From the NCBI RefSeq assembly GCF_900110205.1, contig NZ_FOCV01000001.1:186001-250000 (forward strand): 64,000 nucleotides of DNA, in the 5' to 3' direction. The position numbers were made by a program, and so were the translations under genes. The notes under the pieces were generated by a model. The model saw nothing but the letters and a program-made list of their open reading frames with translations, was not told the origin of the DNA and did no database searches. The stretch is from Rhizobium tibeticum (lineage in GTDB: Bacteria > Pseudomonadota > Alphaproteobacteria > Rhizobiales > Rhizobiaceae). The number at the start of each line of letters is the position of its first letter. The stretch's first letter is position 1. This document shows, in pieces, positions 27,719-36,680 of the stretch.

Positions 27719-27743
27719 GTGGTATGGCTGCCATGCAGCGACC

Positions 27744-28736
27744 TCACAGGTCGAACTGGTAGGTCTTCGGAACGAAGAGATATCCATCCTCGTACGTCTC
27801 GACAAAGCCGACTGCCGGGAACGGCATGTGGTAGCCCAGGAAAGCGATCCTATCGGTGGCGATCATGTCGAATACCTTCCGCCGCGTGGCTGCTGCCTGC
27901 GTCTTGTCCGCGTCGAAGCGAACCTCCCAGTCGGGCTTCTGCAGCGACAAGATGTAGTGATTGGCGGTATCGCCCGTCGCGACCAGGCGCTTGCCTTCCG
28001 ATTCGACATGGAAAACCATGTGTCCGGGCGTGTGCCCTGGCGCCAGCATCGCCGTTATGCCGCCTGCAACTTTGCCGCCGTCACCGATGAAGGTCGCTTT
28101 CTCGGCAAGAGGCACGACATTGGCCAGAACTGCTTTGTGGCCGCCTTCGGCGGGCGTGCCCTCGCGGGCCTTGTCAGTCCAGAAATCGTATTCGATCTGG
28201 CCGATGAGATACCGCGCATTCTTGAAAGCTGGAGCGCCAGCTTCCATCAGGCCGCCAATATGATCAACATGCAGGTGGGTCAGCGCCACCAGCGTGATGT
28301 CGTCTGCCGAATAGCCGGCAGCCTTAAGCCCATCGCGAAGCTGGCCGCTGCCGCGGGCGCGGCCGCTTTCACCAAAGCCGGTATCGACGAGGATGACATC
28401 CGATCCGGTATCGATCAGTGTCGGCGCATAGGAATTGACGAATTTATCGGTGGGCAGGAAATTCCTCGCGAGCAGTTCCTGGACAGTCTCTGGCTTCTGG
28501 TTGGCCCCGAAGGTCTCATAGGGTTTTTCACCAATGCTGGCGCCGTCCTTGAAGACCGTAAATCTATAAGAGCCGAGCTTGAATTGATTAAATTGGGGCT
28601 GCGTCGTCGCATTCATCTTGGTCTTTTCTCCACTTGCGGCCATTGCGGCCGTCTCTTTCAAAATCATCGGCGCCGCCAGCAGACCGATGCCCGCTGCAAA
28701 CAACGCACGCCACTTCATCCCCGACGCTACTCGCAT
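27744..28736 (-). CDS. Exported metallo-beta-lactamase-fold hydrolase
   Basis: 330 aa. N-terminal signal-like segment (MKWRALFAAGIGLLAAPMILKETAAMA) suggests export. The metal motif is LTHLHVDHIGG (HxHxDH), with further ligands in APGHTPGHMVF and ATGDTANHY and a C-terminal GYHMPFPAVGF histidine. This pattern fits quorum-quenching-like, MBL-fold lactonases or other hydrolases. GGAAGG precedes the ATG. It is divergent from the MFS exporter. Substrate is not identifiable. Confidence 0.87.
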   Translation of the reverse strand: MRVASGMKWRALFAAGIGLLAAPMILKETAAMAASGEKTKMNATTQPQFNQFKLGSYRFTVFKDGASIGEKPYETFGANQKPETVQELLARNFLPTDKFVNSYAPTLIDTGSDVILVDTGFGESGRARGSGQLRDGLKAAGYSADDITLVALTHLHVDHIGGLMEAGAPAFKNARYLIGQIEYDFWTDKAREGTPAEGGHKAVLANVVPLAEKATFIGDGGKVAGGITAMLAPGHTPGHMVFHVESEGKRLVATGDTANHYILSLQKPDWEVRFDADKTQAAATRRKVFDMIATDRIAFLGYHMPFPAVGFVETYEDGYLFVPKTYQFDL

Positions 28737-28992
28737 ATCCCATCCTTCCGATCACGCGCGGCATCTTTGTCGCACAGCCCCCAAATTACGAAGCGCAGCC
28801 CATGTTTCTTTCGGCCGACCGAAACAAACATAGGTCAATCTTGTCGTTGAAATTGCTGAGCAAGCGGTCTCACGCAGACGTGATGCAAACGTCTTTCAGA
28901 AGCGGAATGAGGGGTTGGCAGAGCCTTTCCCTAGGAATACAGAGCACTGGCTTCCCGAGCCGCCTTCGCACGACCTCCAAGGCATTTCGCGC

Positions 28993-30417
28993 ATGAACCG
29001 CATCGTTCCGCTGATCCTCGCCGTCGCTCTCTTCATGGAGCAGATGGACTCCACCGTCATATCGACCGCCCTGCCCGCAATCGCCAACGACCTCCACGTC
29101 GGGCCGATCACGCTGAAGCTGGCGCTGACATCCTACATGGTGTCACTCGCGGTCTTCATTCCGATCAGCGGCTGGATGGCGGACAGGTTCGGCGCCAAGC
29201 GCATCTTCCGACTGGCCATCTGCGTCTTCGTCATCGGCTCCATCTTCTGCGCGATCTCATCCGGCCTGATCGAGTTCGTCTTCGCGCGTTTCCTGCAGGG
29301 CATGGGCGGCGCGATGATGACGCCGGTCGGGCGCCTCGTGCTTCTAAGAACGACGAAACGAAGCGAGCTTGTCTCCGCGATGGCGCTGCTGACTATTCCG
29401 GCACTCGTCGGACCGTTGGCCGGCCCGCCGCTCGGCGGCTTCGTCACAACCTATTTCACCTGGCATTGGATCTTTCTGATCAACGTGCCGGTTGGCATCA
29501 TCGGTGTCTGGCTCGCAACGATCTTCCTGCCTGAGGTTGAAGCGACGGCGCCGCCGAGGCTGGACTTCATCGGCTTTTTGTTGACATCGTTTTCGGCCGC
29601 CGGCGTCGTCTTCGGCCTTTCCGTCGTCAGCCTGCCGGCCTTGCCGCCTGTTATCGGCATCACCGCGACGGTAATCGGTCTCGTCTGCGGCTTTCTCTAC
29701 GTGCGCCACGCCAAACGACATCCGGCGCCGATCCTCAACCTGAACCTGTTCCGCAATCCGACCTTCCGCGCATCGACAACCGGCGGCACGCTGTTTCGCA
29801 TATGTATCGGCGCCATGCCCTTCCTGACCCCGCTGATGCTGCAGCTCGGCTTCGGCCTGACACCGTTCCAATCGGGCCTGATCACCTTTGCCGGCGCGAT
29901 CGGTGCGATCACCACCAAGTTCATGGCGCGCCGCGTCTTTGCCGCGGCCGGCTTCCGCACCACGCTTCTTTCGGCAGCAGGAGTGACGACGATCGTGACT
30001 GTCGCGACCGGCTTCTTCACGCCACAGACGCCGCACCTCGTCATCATCGCCATCCTTCTCGTCGGCGGCTTCTCGCGCTCGTTCTTCTTTACCGGTGTTA
30101 ATGCCCTGGCCTTTGCCGATATCGATGATGCGCAGGCGAGCCAGGCAACGTCGATGAGTTCGGTGATGCAGCAGATCAGCCTGGCGCTCGGCGTCGCGGT
30201 TGCCGCCGCGATCCTGGAGACGTCGATCTACTTCCGCGGCGAGGCGCTGCAGGTTGCCGACTTCCACATCGCCTTTTACGTGATCGCGATCCTGACCGTC
30301 GTGGCGACTATCCCTTTCATCCGGATGGACAAGAGCGCTGGCGCGCTGGTCTCTGGTCACCAGGCAAAGCGCCTCGCCCCGGCGGCGATCGAGGCAGAGC
30401 AACAGGCCGTGAAGTAA
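28993..30417 (+). CDS. DHA2-family MFS efflux transporter
   Basis: 474 aa with 14 predicted transmembrane segments, the layout of the EmrB/QacA (DHA2) drug:H+ antiporters. MEQMDSTVISTALPAIAND in TM1 is the DHA2 motif, and GWMADRFGAKR is motif A in the first cytoplasmic loop. The start is the ATG at 28993 (MNRIVPLILAV), with an AAGG upstream; a TTG at 28915 would add 26 non-membrane residues. It is convergent with a VOC-family gene, only 3 bp apart. Exported drug unknown. No EmrA-like partner is next to it. Confidence 0.9.
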   Translation: MNRIVPLILAVALFMEQMDSTVISTALPAIANDLHVGPITLKLALTSYMVSLAVFIPISGWMADRFGAKRIFRLAICVFVIGSIFCAISSGLIEFVFARFLQGMGGAMMTPVGRLVLLRTTKRSELVSAMALLTIPALVGPLAGPPLGGFVTTYFTWHWIFLINVPVGIIGVWLATIFLPEVEATAPPRLDFIGFLLTSFSAAGVVFGLSVVSLPALPPVIGITATVIGLVCGFLYVRHAKRHPAPILNLNLFRNPTFRASTTGGTLFRICIGAMPFLTPLMLQLGFGLTPFQSGLITFAGAIGAITTKFMARRVFAAAGFRTTLLSAAGVTTIVTVATGFFTPQTPHLVIIAILLVGGFSRSFFFTGVNALAFADIDDAQASQATSMSSVMQQISLALGVAVAAAILETSIYFRGEALQVADFHIAFYVIAILTVVATIPFIRMDKSAGALVSGHQAKRLAPAAIEAEQQAVK

Positions 30418-30420
30418 GGG

Positions 30421-30804
30421 CTATTCCGGAGTCTCGCAGACGGCGCTGAGCTTGTTGCCGTCCGGATCGCGAACATAGGCGGCATAGAAATTGGCATGGA
30501 ACGGCCGCAATCCCGGCTCGCCTTCATCGACACCGCCGGCGGCAAGCGCCGCGGCATGGAATGCATCCACATCCGCGCGGCGCGCGGCATGAAGCGCGAC
30601 CATCGAACCATTTCCGCTCGACGCCCGCCGGCGGTTGAATGGGGTGACGATCCAGAGCCGGCAGCGGGCATCACCATCTGCCGCGTAGCCGATTTCCTCT
30701 TCGGAGTAGCGTTGGCGGCGGTAGCCGAGCAACGGCAGGACGATGTCGTAAAACCGCCGCGCCTGATCGATGTCGTTGGTTCCGAGGGTGACGTATAAGA
30801 GCAT
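30421..30804 (-). CDS. VOC (glyoxalase/bleomycin-resistance) family protein
   Basis: 127 aa, a vicinal-oxygen-chelate fold protein. LLYVTLGTNDIDQARRFYDIVLPLLGY is the N-terminal beta-alpha-beta unit and YAAYVRDPDGNKLSAVCE carries the C-terminal Glu and the conserved DPDGN turn. Start: ATG at 30804; the TTG at 30822 is an alternative. Members of this family include glyoxalase I, dioxygenases and antibiotic-binding proteins. Role unknown. Confidence 0.85.
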   Translation of the reverse strand: MLLYVTLGTNDIDQARRFYDIVLPLLGYRRQRYSEEEIGYAADGDARCRLWIVTPFNRRRASSGNGSMVALHAARRADVDAFHAAALAAGGVDEGEPGLRPFHANFYAAYVRDPDGNKLSAVCETPE

Positions 30805-30862
30805 GGTACCGGGGCGTTCCAAGTCTTGGGAGGCCGATCATCACTCAAGACCAGCCCAAAGA

Positions 30863-31582
30863 TCAAGCTTCCGTGACGTCGGGCTCCGCTTGGCGGCCCT
30901 TGAAGCCTTTCGCCAGCAGGAACATCTCCACGGATTCGGCGCGCGACGACGCCGGCTTGACGTGGACGACCTGCTTGAAATGTCGCTTCAGCATGTTGAG
31001 CAGATCGCGTTCGGTGCCGCCCTGAAAGGTCTTTGCCAGGAAATGACCGCCCTCACCCAACACTTCGACGGCAAACTGAGCCGCCACTTCGCAGAGGTGC
31101 ATGGTGCGCAGATGGTCCGTGCGATGGTGGCCTGTGGTGGGCGCCGCCATGTCTGAGATCACTAGATCCGGGGTGCCGCCGACGGCTTCGATCAACTGAG
31201 CCGGCGCTGAGGGATCCAGGAAGTCCAGCTGCAGGATCTTCACGCCCGGCAGTTGAGTCATCTCCAAAAAGTCAATCGCTGCGACGCGGATATCCTCATC
31301 GGTGGAGCCTGTTACCTTGGCAGCGATCTGCGACCAGCTTCCGGGTGCAGCACCTAGATCGATGATGCGACGAGCGCCCTTCAGGATGCTGTGCTTCTCG
31401 TCGATCTCGAGCAGCTTGAAAGCGGCGCGTGCGCGATAACCCTCCAGCTGTGCACGCTGCACATAGGGATCGTTGATGTGGCGCTGCAGCCATTGCCGCG
31501 ATGATGCCTTCATCTTCTTATTCTTGACGCGCTGGCCGAGTTTGCGGCCGGTGCGGTTACCCGCAATCGTTGGCTTCGCCAT
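30863..31582 (-). CDS. rlmE: 23S rRNA (uridine-2552-2'-O)-methyltransferase
   Basis: 239 aa RrmJ/FtsJ-type methyltransferase. [18 protein letters not shown] is the SAM-binding motif [15 protein letters not shown] contains the catalytic Asp region, and FLAKTFQGG holds the catalytic Lys. The Lys-rich N terminus ([17 protein letters not shown]) is typical of the alphaproteobacterial form. It methylates U2552 of 23S rRNA. It starts 9 bp after the stop of the exopolyphosphatase gene and likely shares its message. Confidence 0.95.
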   Translation of the reverse strand: MAKPTIAGNRTGRKLGQRVKNKKMKASSRQWLQRHINDPYVQRAQLEGYRARAAFKLLEIDEKHSILKGARRIIDLGAAPGSWSQIAAKVTGSTDEDIRVAAIDFLEMTQLPGVKILQLDFLDPSAPAQLIEAVGGTPDLVISDMAAPTTGHHRTDHLRTMHLCEVAAQFAVEVLGEGGHFLAKTFQGGTERDLLNMLKRHFKQVVHVKPASSRAESVEMFLLAKGFKGRQAEPDVTEA

Positions 31583-31591
31583 GCTTGTCCC

Positions 31592-33142
31592 CTATTTGCC
31601 GCGCTGGCCGCGGCGGTTGCGGTGGCGCCGCCAGACGCCGTCATCCGCCATCATGTCCGTGAGCAGGCCTTCCCTCAAGCCGCGATCGGCGACACGCATG
31701 CGCGGGCTCGGCCAGCGGCGGCGGATCGCCTCCAGAATGGCGCAGCCGGCCAGCACCAGATCGGCGCGATCGGGCCCGATACAGGGATTGGCGGCGCGGC
31801 TGGCGAAATCCCACGACAGCAGCTTTGCCTGCATCGCCGAGACCTCGTCATCTGAAAGCCAGATGCCGTCGACCTTGCGCCGGTCATAGCGTGGTAGGTC
31901 GAGATGAACACCGGCAAGCGTCGTCACGGTTCCCGAGGTGCCGATGAGATGGAAATCGTCCGCATGACCGATATCGATTGCAGGGCAATCGAAGCTGCCA
32001 AGCATGCCTTCCACCTCCACGACCATGCCTTCAAAGACATCCGGCGTGACATCGCGTCCGCCATGGCGCTCCGAAAGCGTGACAACGCCAACGGGAAGCG
32101 AGGTCCAGTGGGTGATGTGATTGGCGAGGCGATTGAAACGGTTGTCGCCGATGCGGATGACCGCAATTTCAGAGGAGCCGCCGCCGATATCGAAGAGGAC
32201 GACCGAGCGCGTCTCCCGTCCGACGAGCGACGAGCAGCCGGAAACGGCGAGCCGCGCTTCGGTTTCCCGATCGATAATCTCGAGTTCAAGACCGGTCTCG
32301 GCAATCACACGCTCGAGGAATTGCGCCCCGTTGCTCGCTTGCCGGCAGGCTTCGGTCGCGATCAGCCGCATGCGGCGGATTTCGCGGTTCTTCAGCTTGG
32401 AGGCGCAGACGCGCAGCGCATCGACGGCGCGATCCATGGCGTCGTCGGAGAGGCGACCGCTTGCCGCCAATCCCTCACCAAGGCGGACGATTCGGGAGAA
32501 GGCGTCAACAACGCGAAACTGGCCCGGCCGCGTTGGCTGCGCGATCAGCAGACGGCAATTATTAGTGCCGAGATCGAGAGCAGCATAAAGCTCATCCGGC
32601 CATGGATGTTCGACTTGGCTGCGCTGCCCGCCATCGGACTGGCGTGCCGCACGATTGTCGTTCTGGCCGGTTCGCGATTCAGCGACGCCGTTCCGCCCGG
32701 TTGGCGCCGGCTGCTGCGGCTGGGCGGGATGTCCCACCGGCTTTTCATGCACCAGCGGACGTCCCTGGAGGCCGCGCTTGCCGCGATGCTTGCGGCGATT
32801 GCGGCGATTGCGGCGGCTCGGCACGGATTCGCTGTCGCTGCGAACGCCTTGTCCGGCGGTTGCGGAGATTTCATTGCTTGTCCGTTGCGGCTGCTGTCCG
32901 GCTGTGCCGGAGGCGCTCGCACCACGACGGCGACGCTTTCGCTTGTGCGCCGCGTTGCCGGCTTCGATTGGGCGTGCCGCCTCTCCGGTATCGCCGGAGA
33001 GGACATGCTGAGCGGACTGGTTCGCATTGCGGGATTGCCCGCCACGCTTGCCTTTGCGGCGCCTGGACTTCTTGCCGTCCTTGCGCCCTGCCGCCAACGC
33101 CCCGTTACCTTGCGGCCTTGAGCCGCCTTCGGGGTCTTCCAC
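31592..33142 (-). CDS. ppx: Exopolyphosphatase / guanosine pentaphosphate phosphatase
   Basis: 516 aa. The ASKHA-fold core begins YAALDLGTNNCRLLIAQP near residue 188, with VLFDIGGGSSEIAVI as the second phosphate-binding motif and GTSGTVTTLAG later, as in Ppx/GppA. The first 180 residues are a low-complexity Lys/Arg/Gly/Gln-rich extension (RKDGKKSRRRKGKRGG), presumably disordered or RNA/polyphosphate-binding. The start appears to be the GTG at 33142 with a weak GGAAAAAG site. Known enzymes hydrolyse polyphosphate or pppGpp; which one cannot be told. rlmE follows. Confidence 0.9.
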   Translation of the reverse strand: MEDPEGGSRPQGNGALAAGRKDGKKSRRRKGKRGGQSRNANQSAQHVLSGDTGEAARPIEAGNAAHKRKRRRRGASASGTAGQQPQRTSNEISATAGQGVRSDSESVPSRRNRRNRRKHRGKRGLQGRPLVHEKPVGHPAQPQQPAPTGRNGVAESRTGQNDNRAARQSDGGQRSQVEHPWPDELYAALDLGTNNCRLLIAQPTRPGQFRVVDAFSRIVRLGEGLAASGRLSDDAMDRAVDALRVCASKLKNREIRRMRLIATEACRQASNGAQFLERVIAETGLELEIIDRETEARLAVSGCSSLVGRETRSVVLFDIGGGSSEIAVIRIGDNRFNRLANHITHWTSLPVGVVTLSERHGGRDVTPDVFEGMVVEVEGMLGSFDCPAIDIGHADDFHLIGTSGTVTTLAGVHLDLPRYDRRKVDGIWLSDDEVSAMQAKLLSWDFASRAANPCIGPDRADLVLAGCAILEAIRRRWPSPRMRVADRGLREGLLTDMMADDGVWRRHRNRRGQRGK

Positions 33143-33398
33143 GTTCTTTTTCCATCGCGCCGCGCAAGTCCAAAGGTATGCAGCAGGCGCTCATTCGATT
33201 TTGCGTTGCCGCGAAGATACCAGCGCATGGCGAAATCGCCAAATTCTTTTTGCCACGGGCGAGAATGGACCTTTTGGCGCGCATCAAAAACACATCACCA
33301 AGTCGCTGTGGATTTTTTTCGAAACGGGTATTTGCAATCCGTGATGTTTTGGTTATAAGCGCCGCACAGCAGCCAAGCCATGCTTCGGCAGCTTCTGC

Positions 33399-33472
33399 TG
33401 GGGAATAGTTCAATGGTAGAACGACGGACTCTGACTCCGTTAATCTTGGTTCGAGTCCAGGTTCCCCAGCCA
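33399..33472 (+). tRNA. tRNA-Gln (anticodon CTG)
   Basis: A complete cloverleaf reads on the plus strand. The acceptor stem TGGGGAA pairs with TTCCCCA. The D arm is GTTC/GAAC. The anticodon stem ACGGA/TCCGT holds the loop CTCTGAC, giving anticodon CTG, which reads CAG (Gln). The T arm is CTTGG-TTCGAGT-CCAGG. The CCA end is encoded. The 3' end CAGCCA is the start of the direct repeat that bounds the accessory region to its right. Confidence 0.95.
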
Positions 33473-33616
33473 ATTTTCGCTAAATTCCCTTAGTTTTTCG
33501 GACGTGCCGGATCCCGTTTCGGCGTTAATAGCGACCTGATGCCCAGGACCGTAGCCCACAGGTGATGCCCCCGCAAAAGCATGGGCGGCGTCGCAGGTGG
33601 CAGGCAAGGGCACACC
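33467..33616 (+). repeat. Left copy of an imperfect direct repeat (~150 bp), starting in the tRNA 3' end
   Basis: From CAGCCAATT at 33467 the sequence recurs at 42773. Shared blocks include CGCTAAATTCCCTTA, AGCGACCTGATGCCCAG and GTAGCCCACAGGTGATG. The copies differ by small indels and substitutions and lose similarity after about 145 bp. Together they flank about 9.3 kb of unusual content. Confidence 0.85.
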
Positions 33617-34212
33617 CCATGCGCCAAAAACCGATCCCTTTGCCGATGTCCTGCGTCACGTTGTGCGTGTGAACGGCGTGCGTGTACACTATGTGGTCGC
33701 TGGTCGGGCGAACCGGTGGCGCTACTCCCTGGCTGGCCGGAAAGTTGGATTTCGTGGCGGAAGATGATTCCGCTCCTCCGCGACTGGGCGGCAGGTTTAT
33801 GTGCTAGAGCCAAGCGGCTTCGCGTTCTGGCAGAAAAATCCTTGATCAGGCGCTGGCTTTCGCGGATTCGCCAGCGCTCACTCGGTCCATTGGGGTCGAA
33901 CCGCCGCTTTCTCGAAGGTTCCTCGACTTCAGAAGCTGTCCGCGTCGATCGAGTGATTTCATGAATCCACGTTTGGAATTCGGTGACCGATTGGAAAACT
34001 GGATAGGAGACAAGGTTCGCTTTGGAGCTGAATGCCGTCACGGCTCAAATGCGCCACATCGGGACCTTCGCCGATGATGTCTCCAAGGTCCGCGTATCGA
34101 CCCGTTGCGGCCACTGGGGTTTGCTCGCGCTATGGCACAAGTGGACTCCATTCCGGTCATTCCTGAGTTTGATCACAGAGCTATCTGGGAATAAACTGTC
34201 TGAGGAAAGCCC
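33473..34212. other. Region between tRNA-Gln and pcm without an intact gene
   Basis: The first part is the left direct repeat (to 33616). A broken alpha/beta-hydrolase follows (33618-33830). From 33831 to 34212 I see no gene: open frames on both strands lack a family match. The last bases carry the pcm ribosome site (GAGGAAA at 34202-34208). Confidence 0.6.
33618..33830 (+). pseudogene. Remnant of an alpha/beta-hydrolase gene
   Basis: One frame gives DPFADVLRHVVRVNGVRVHY then VVAG. After a frame change near 33710 the next frame gives GEPVALLPGWPESWISWRKM and then IPLLRDWA. Together they match the N-terminal strand and the oxyanion-hole motif (LPGWPESW) of epoxide-hydrolase or haloacetate-dehalogenase-like alpha/beta-hydrolases. 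The nucleophile elbow and C-terminal half are absent. It sits just after the tRNA repeat and is evidence of decay. Confidence 0.6.
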
Positions 34213-34893
34213 GTGATCATGAAACCAATGAATGAAGAGCACCTCGCGGTCCTGCGTAGGCACATGGTCGAGTTGATTGCAATCCATGTCGACCTTGCGA
34301 GCGAAGAGCTTGGCAGGGCGTCGCTCGATGAGCGGGTCATGGCTGCGATGCAGCGGGTGCCGCGGCATCTCTTCGTGCCAGCCCCGCTTGCGCCGTATGC
34401 CTACCAGGACACGCCGCTGCCGATCGGCTTCGATAAAACCATCTCGCAGCCGTTCATCGTCGCTCTCATGACCGATCTCCTCGCGCCCCAACCGCACGAG
34501 GCAGTGCTCGAGATCGGCACCGGCCTGGGCTACCAATCCGCAATCCTCGCCGAGCTCGCCGGGCAGGTCTGGAGCGCCGAAATCATCGAGGAATTTGCAG
34601 GCCGTGCCGAGGCTCTGCTGCTGGGCCTGGGCTATGTTAATGTCGGCATTCGTGTCGGAGACGGATCTCGCGGCTGGCCTGAGCACGCCCCGTTCGACAA
34701 GATACTGGTCACGGTGGCGGCCGAGCGGTTGCCCCCGGCATTACTTGAGCAGCTCAAACCCGACGGACGCCTGGTTATGCCGTTGGGATCTGAAAAAGGA
34801 CAGCTCCTGACTGTCATTGACAAAAATGCGGCAGGGCAACTCAAGATCCGCAAACTTATCCCGGTTCAGTTTGGTCTGCTCGAAACGGTCTAA
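34213..34893 (+). CDS. pcm: Protein-L-isoaspartate O-methyltransferase
   Basis: 226 aa; repairs isoaspartyl residues in damaged proteins using SAM. The family motifs are all visible: PRHLFVPAPLAPYAYQDTPLPIG, QPFIVALMTDLL, and the SAM motif VLEIGTGLGYQSAILAELAG, plus the LKPDGRLVMPLGSEKGQ segment. It starts with GTG at 34213 or ATG at 34219, both after GAGGAAA. Rhizobial chromosomes normally carry pcm beside surE; here it lies in an island, so it is probably an extra copy. Confidence 0.92.
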   Translation: MIMKPMNEEHLAVLRRHMVELIAIHVDLASEELGRASLDERVMAAMQRVPRHLFVPAPLAPYAYQDTPLPIGFDKTISQPFIVALMTDLLAPQPHEAVLEIGTGLGYQSAILAELAGQVWSAEIIEEFAGRAEALLLGLGYVNVGIRVGDGSRGWPEHAPFDKILVTVAAERLPPALLEQLKPDGRLVMPLGSEKGQLLTVIDKNAAGQLKIRKLIPVQFGLLETV

Positions 34894-34924
34894 CATTCCA
34901 GCAGGTTGACCCCTCTTCGTCTCG

Positions 34925-35407
34925 CTACAGCCACCGTCTGACGCGGGCCTTGTAGGCGAGATAGACGTCACCGAACTTCCGCTCGAGATAGGCCTCCTCG
35001 CGGGCGACCACGCCGTAGCGGATGACAAGACAGAACGGCACCAATAGGGCGATGAGCCACAGGCTGTCGAAGGCGACGGCGAGGCCGATGAGGCCGAGGA
35101 ACATGCCGATATAGATCGGGTTGCGCGTGAAGCGGTAAGGGCCCGCGTCGACGATCTTCGTCGTCGGCTGGGTGGTCGGGACCTGCGTCCCGGCGCGGCG
35201 GAAGGTCGCCGCCGCCCAGATCAGCAGCGCCAGGCCGGCGACGAACACGATGCCGCCGAGCCAGCCGCCCGGCACTGCCGCCGGCAGGAACGGCCGCGGA
35301 TAGAGCCAGTCGAGCGCGAGCCCGGCGATCGCCGCGAGCGCCCAGACGATCGGCGGCCGTACTGCCGCGCCTGAACTGTCGCGAAAATCCCCCGTCGCCT
35401 CGTTCAT
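34925..35407 (-). CDS. Isoprenylcysteine carboxyl methyltransferase-like membrane protein
   Basis: 160 aa with three to four membrane segments and the ICMT/PEMT-like C-terminal motif YRFTRNPIYIGMFLGLIG, then REEAYLERKFGDVYLAYKARVRRW. These integral membrane methyltransferases act on lipophilic substrates using SAM. The ATG at 35407 (MNEATGDFRDSS) is preceded by GGGTGG; an upstream 55-codon extension looks spurious. It converges on pcm with 31 bp between stops. Substrate unknown. Confidence 0.85.
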   Translation of the reverse strand: MNEATGDFRDSSGAAVRPPIVWALAAIAGLALDWLYPRPFLPAAVPGGWLGGIVFVAGLALLIWAAATFRRAGTQVPTTQPTTKIVDAGPYRFTRNPIYIGMFLGLIGLAVAFDSLWLIALLVPFCLVIRYGVVAREEAYLERKFGDVYLAYKARVRRWL

Positions 35408-35644
35408 GCCACCACCCGTCCGATCCGCTCCCCGGCCCCCGGAATTCTGGGGCAGGAGTGCGTGTTTTGCTACATCTGCCAAAGCCCCTCCACCGGGGGA
35501 GTTTACGTCGCTTCGAAAGAGATTTGAAGGCAGAGAGGCGCGGATAGCTAAAGGATCGAGTTCAGCCGACATTTCTCGCCATGCAAATGTCAGCTTCGAA
35601 GAAGCGACGGAAATTTGACTTAGACCAGGTGCACGTTTTCCCGT

Positions 35645-36227
35645 TCAGGTGCTGGAAGAGACCTTCGGTGTCCGCCTGCCGCGGGCACTCAGCCCGCCGT
35701 CATCAAACAGGCGCTGCGGGCCAGCGCGGGAATAGCCGGACTGTCTGCCGCCATGCAGGGCCTCATTGCAGCGCGTGCCGCGGTGCTCTCGGCCGTCGCG
35801 GCAATCGATGCCGACATCAAGAAGATGGCCAAAGTTTCCACGGCATGCCGCCACTGAGGACGATCCCCGGCGTCGGCCACCCCACTGCGCTCGCCTTCAT
35901 TTGCCGTCGTGGATGACCCGTGCCGCTTCAGGCGCGCCCCGCGATCTGGGCGCTTATCTCGGCCTGGTGCCACGTCGCTTCCAGTCGGGCGAGGTCGACT
36001 ACCCGGGCAGCATCGCCAAATGCGGCGACCGACGAGTCAGCATGCTGCTGTATGCGGCGGCGAATGTCATTCTGACACGATATCGAGGCGCATTGAAGCT
36101 GAAGGATTGGGCATTGGCGATTGTCAAGCGCACCACCATGCGCAAGGCACGGATCGCGCTCGCCAGGCGGCTGGCCATCATCATGCATGCGATGCTCAGG
36201 CACGACACCGTCTTCACGGCCGCCTAA
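35645..36227 (+). mobile_element. IS110-family transposase remnant
   Basis: The C-terminal part is recognisable: RDLGAYLGLVPRRFQSGEVD, the GSIAKCGDRRVSMLLYAAAN segment and KLKDWALAIVKRTTMRKARI, which belong to IS110/IS116/IS902 transposases. Earlier pieces (TFGVRLPRALS; ALRASAGIAGLSAAMQGLIA; IDADIKKMAK; LRTIPGVGHPTALAF) occur in other frames, so there are at least three frameshifts. The N-terminal DEDD catalytic half is gone. It marks past mobile-element activity inside the island. Confidence 0.8.
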
Positions 36228-36680
36228 CGGAGCACCGCCGACGAGACAGGAGACCGAAACGAGCTCCCGAGCGGCGCCGATTCTGTAGCGCACGGCCGTT
36301 CGCATCGGCCGACTGCGATTTCAACCAAGCCGCTCCACACCCCATCACGTGCCACGTGAGCACGCAGAGAACGCAGGCATCTAAAAGCGTCGACATTGCT
36401 CAGAACCGAGCTCGGCAAGCCCCGCCGACAGCCCTGTTCGCGACGGAGCCGCTCACGCGCTCGCCATGAACGTGCCCTGCTCAGCGCCTTCGATACCAGA
36501 GGCCATATCACTCCCCAGCACCGCATGGTATATTTTGAGGGATGGCGATCAGGCGCCGCTGGGAGTGGATTGCTGATCGGGCTGGTCGCGATTGTCACAT
36601 CATGACGGCGGCGCCTCGCCGCGCGGTTGCGGTACCGCTCTCGTACACAAAATTCCGGTATCAAGGCGGAAGGCTTTTCC
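36228..36680. other. Intergenic region before the signalling cluster
   Basis: This 453-bp stretch shows no convincing gene on either strand. The first half may be leftover insertion-sequence DNA next to the transposase remnant. The promoter of the binding-protein gene must lie in the second half; the GGCGGAAGG at 36665-36673 is its ribosome site. I see no clear operator or terminator. Confidence 0.5.

Noticed and set aside
29344..30402. 352-codon minus-strand frame inside the MFS gene
   Set aside because: The plus-strand frame has 14 membrane segments and DHA2 motifs. The opposite reading is a charged, low-complexity shadow.
31904..33121. 405-codon plus-strand frame opposite ppx
   Set aside because: It is the reverse complement of a well-supported Ppx/GppA sequence and shows no domain of its own.
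33490..34041. 183-codon minus-strand frame after tRNA-Gln
   Set aside because: It overlaps the direct repeat and hydrolase remnant and has no family motif; Arg/Ser/His-rich composition suggests chance.
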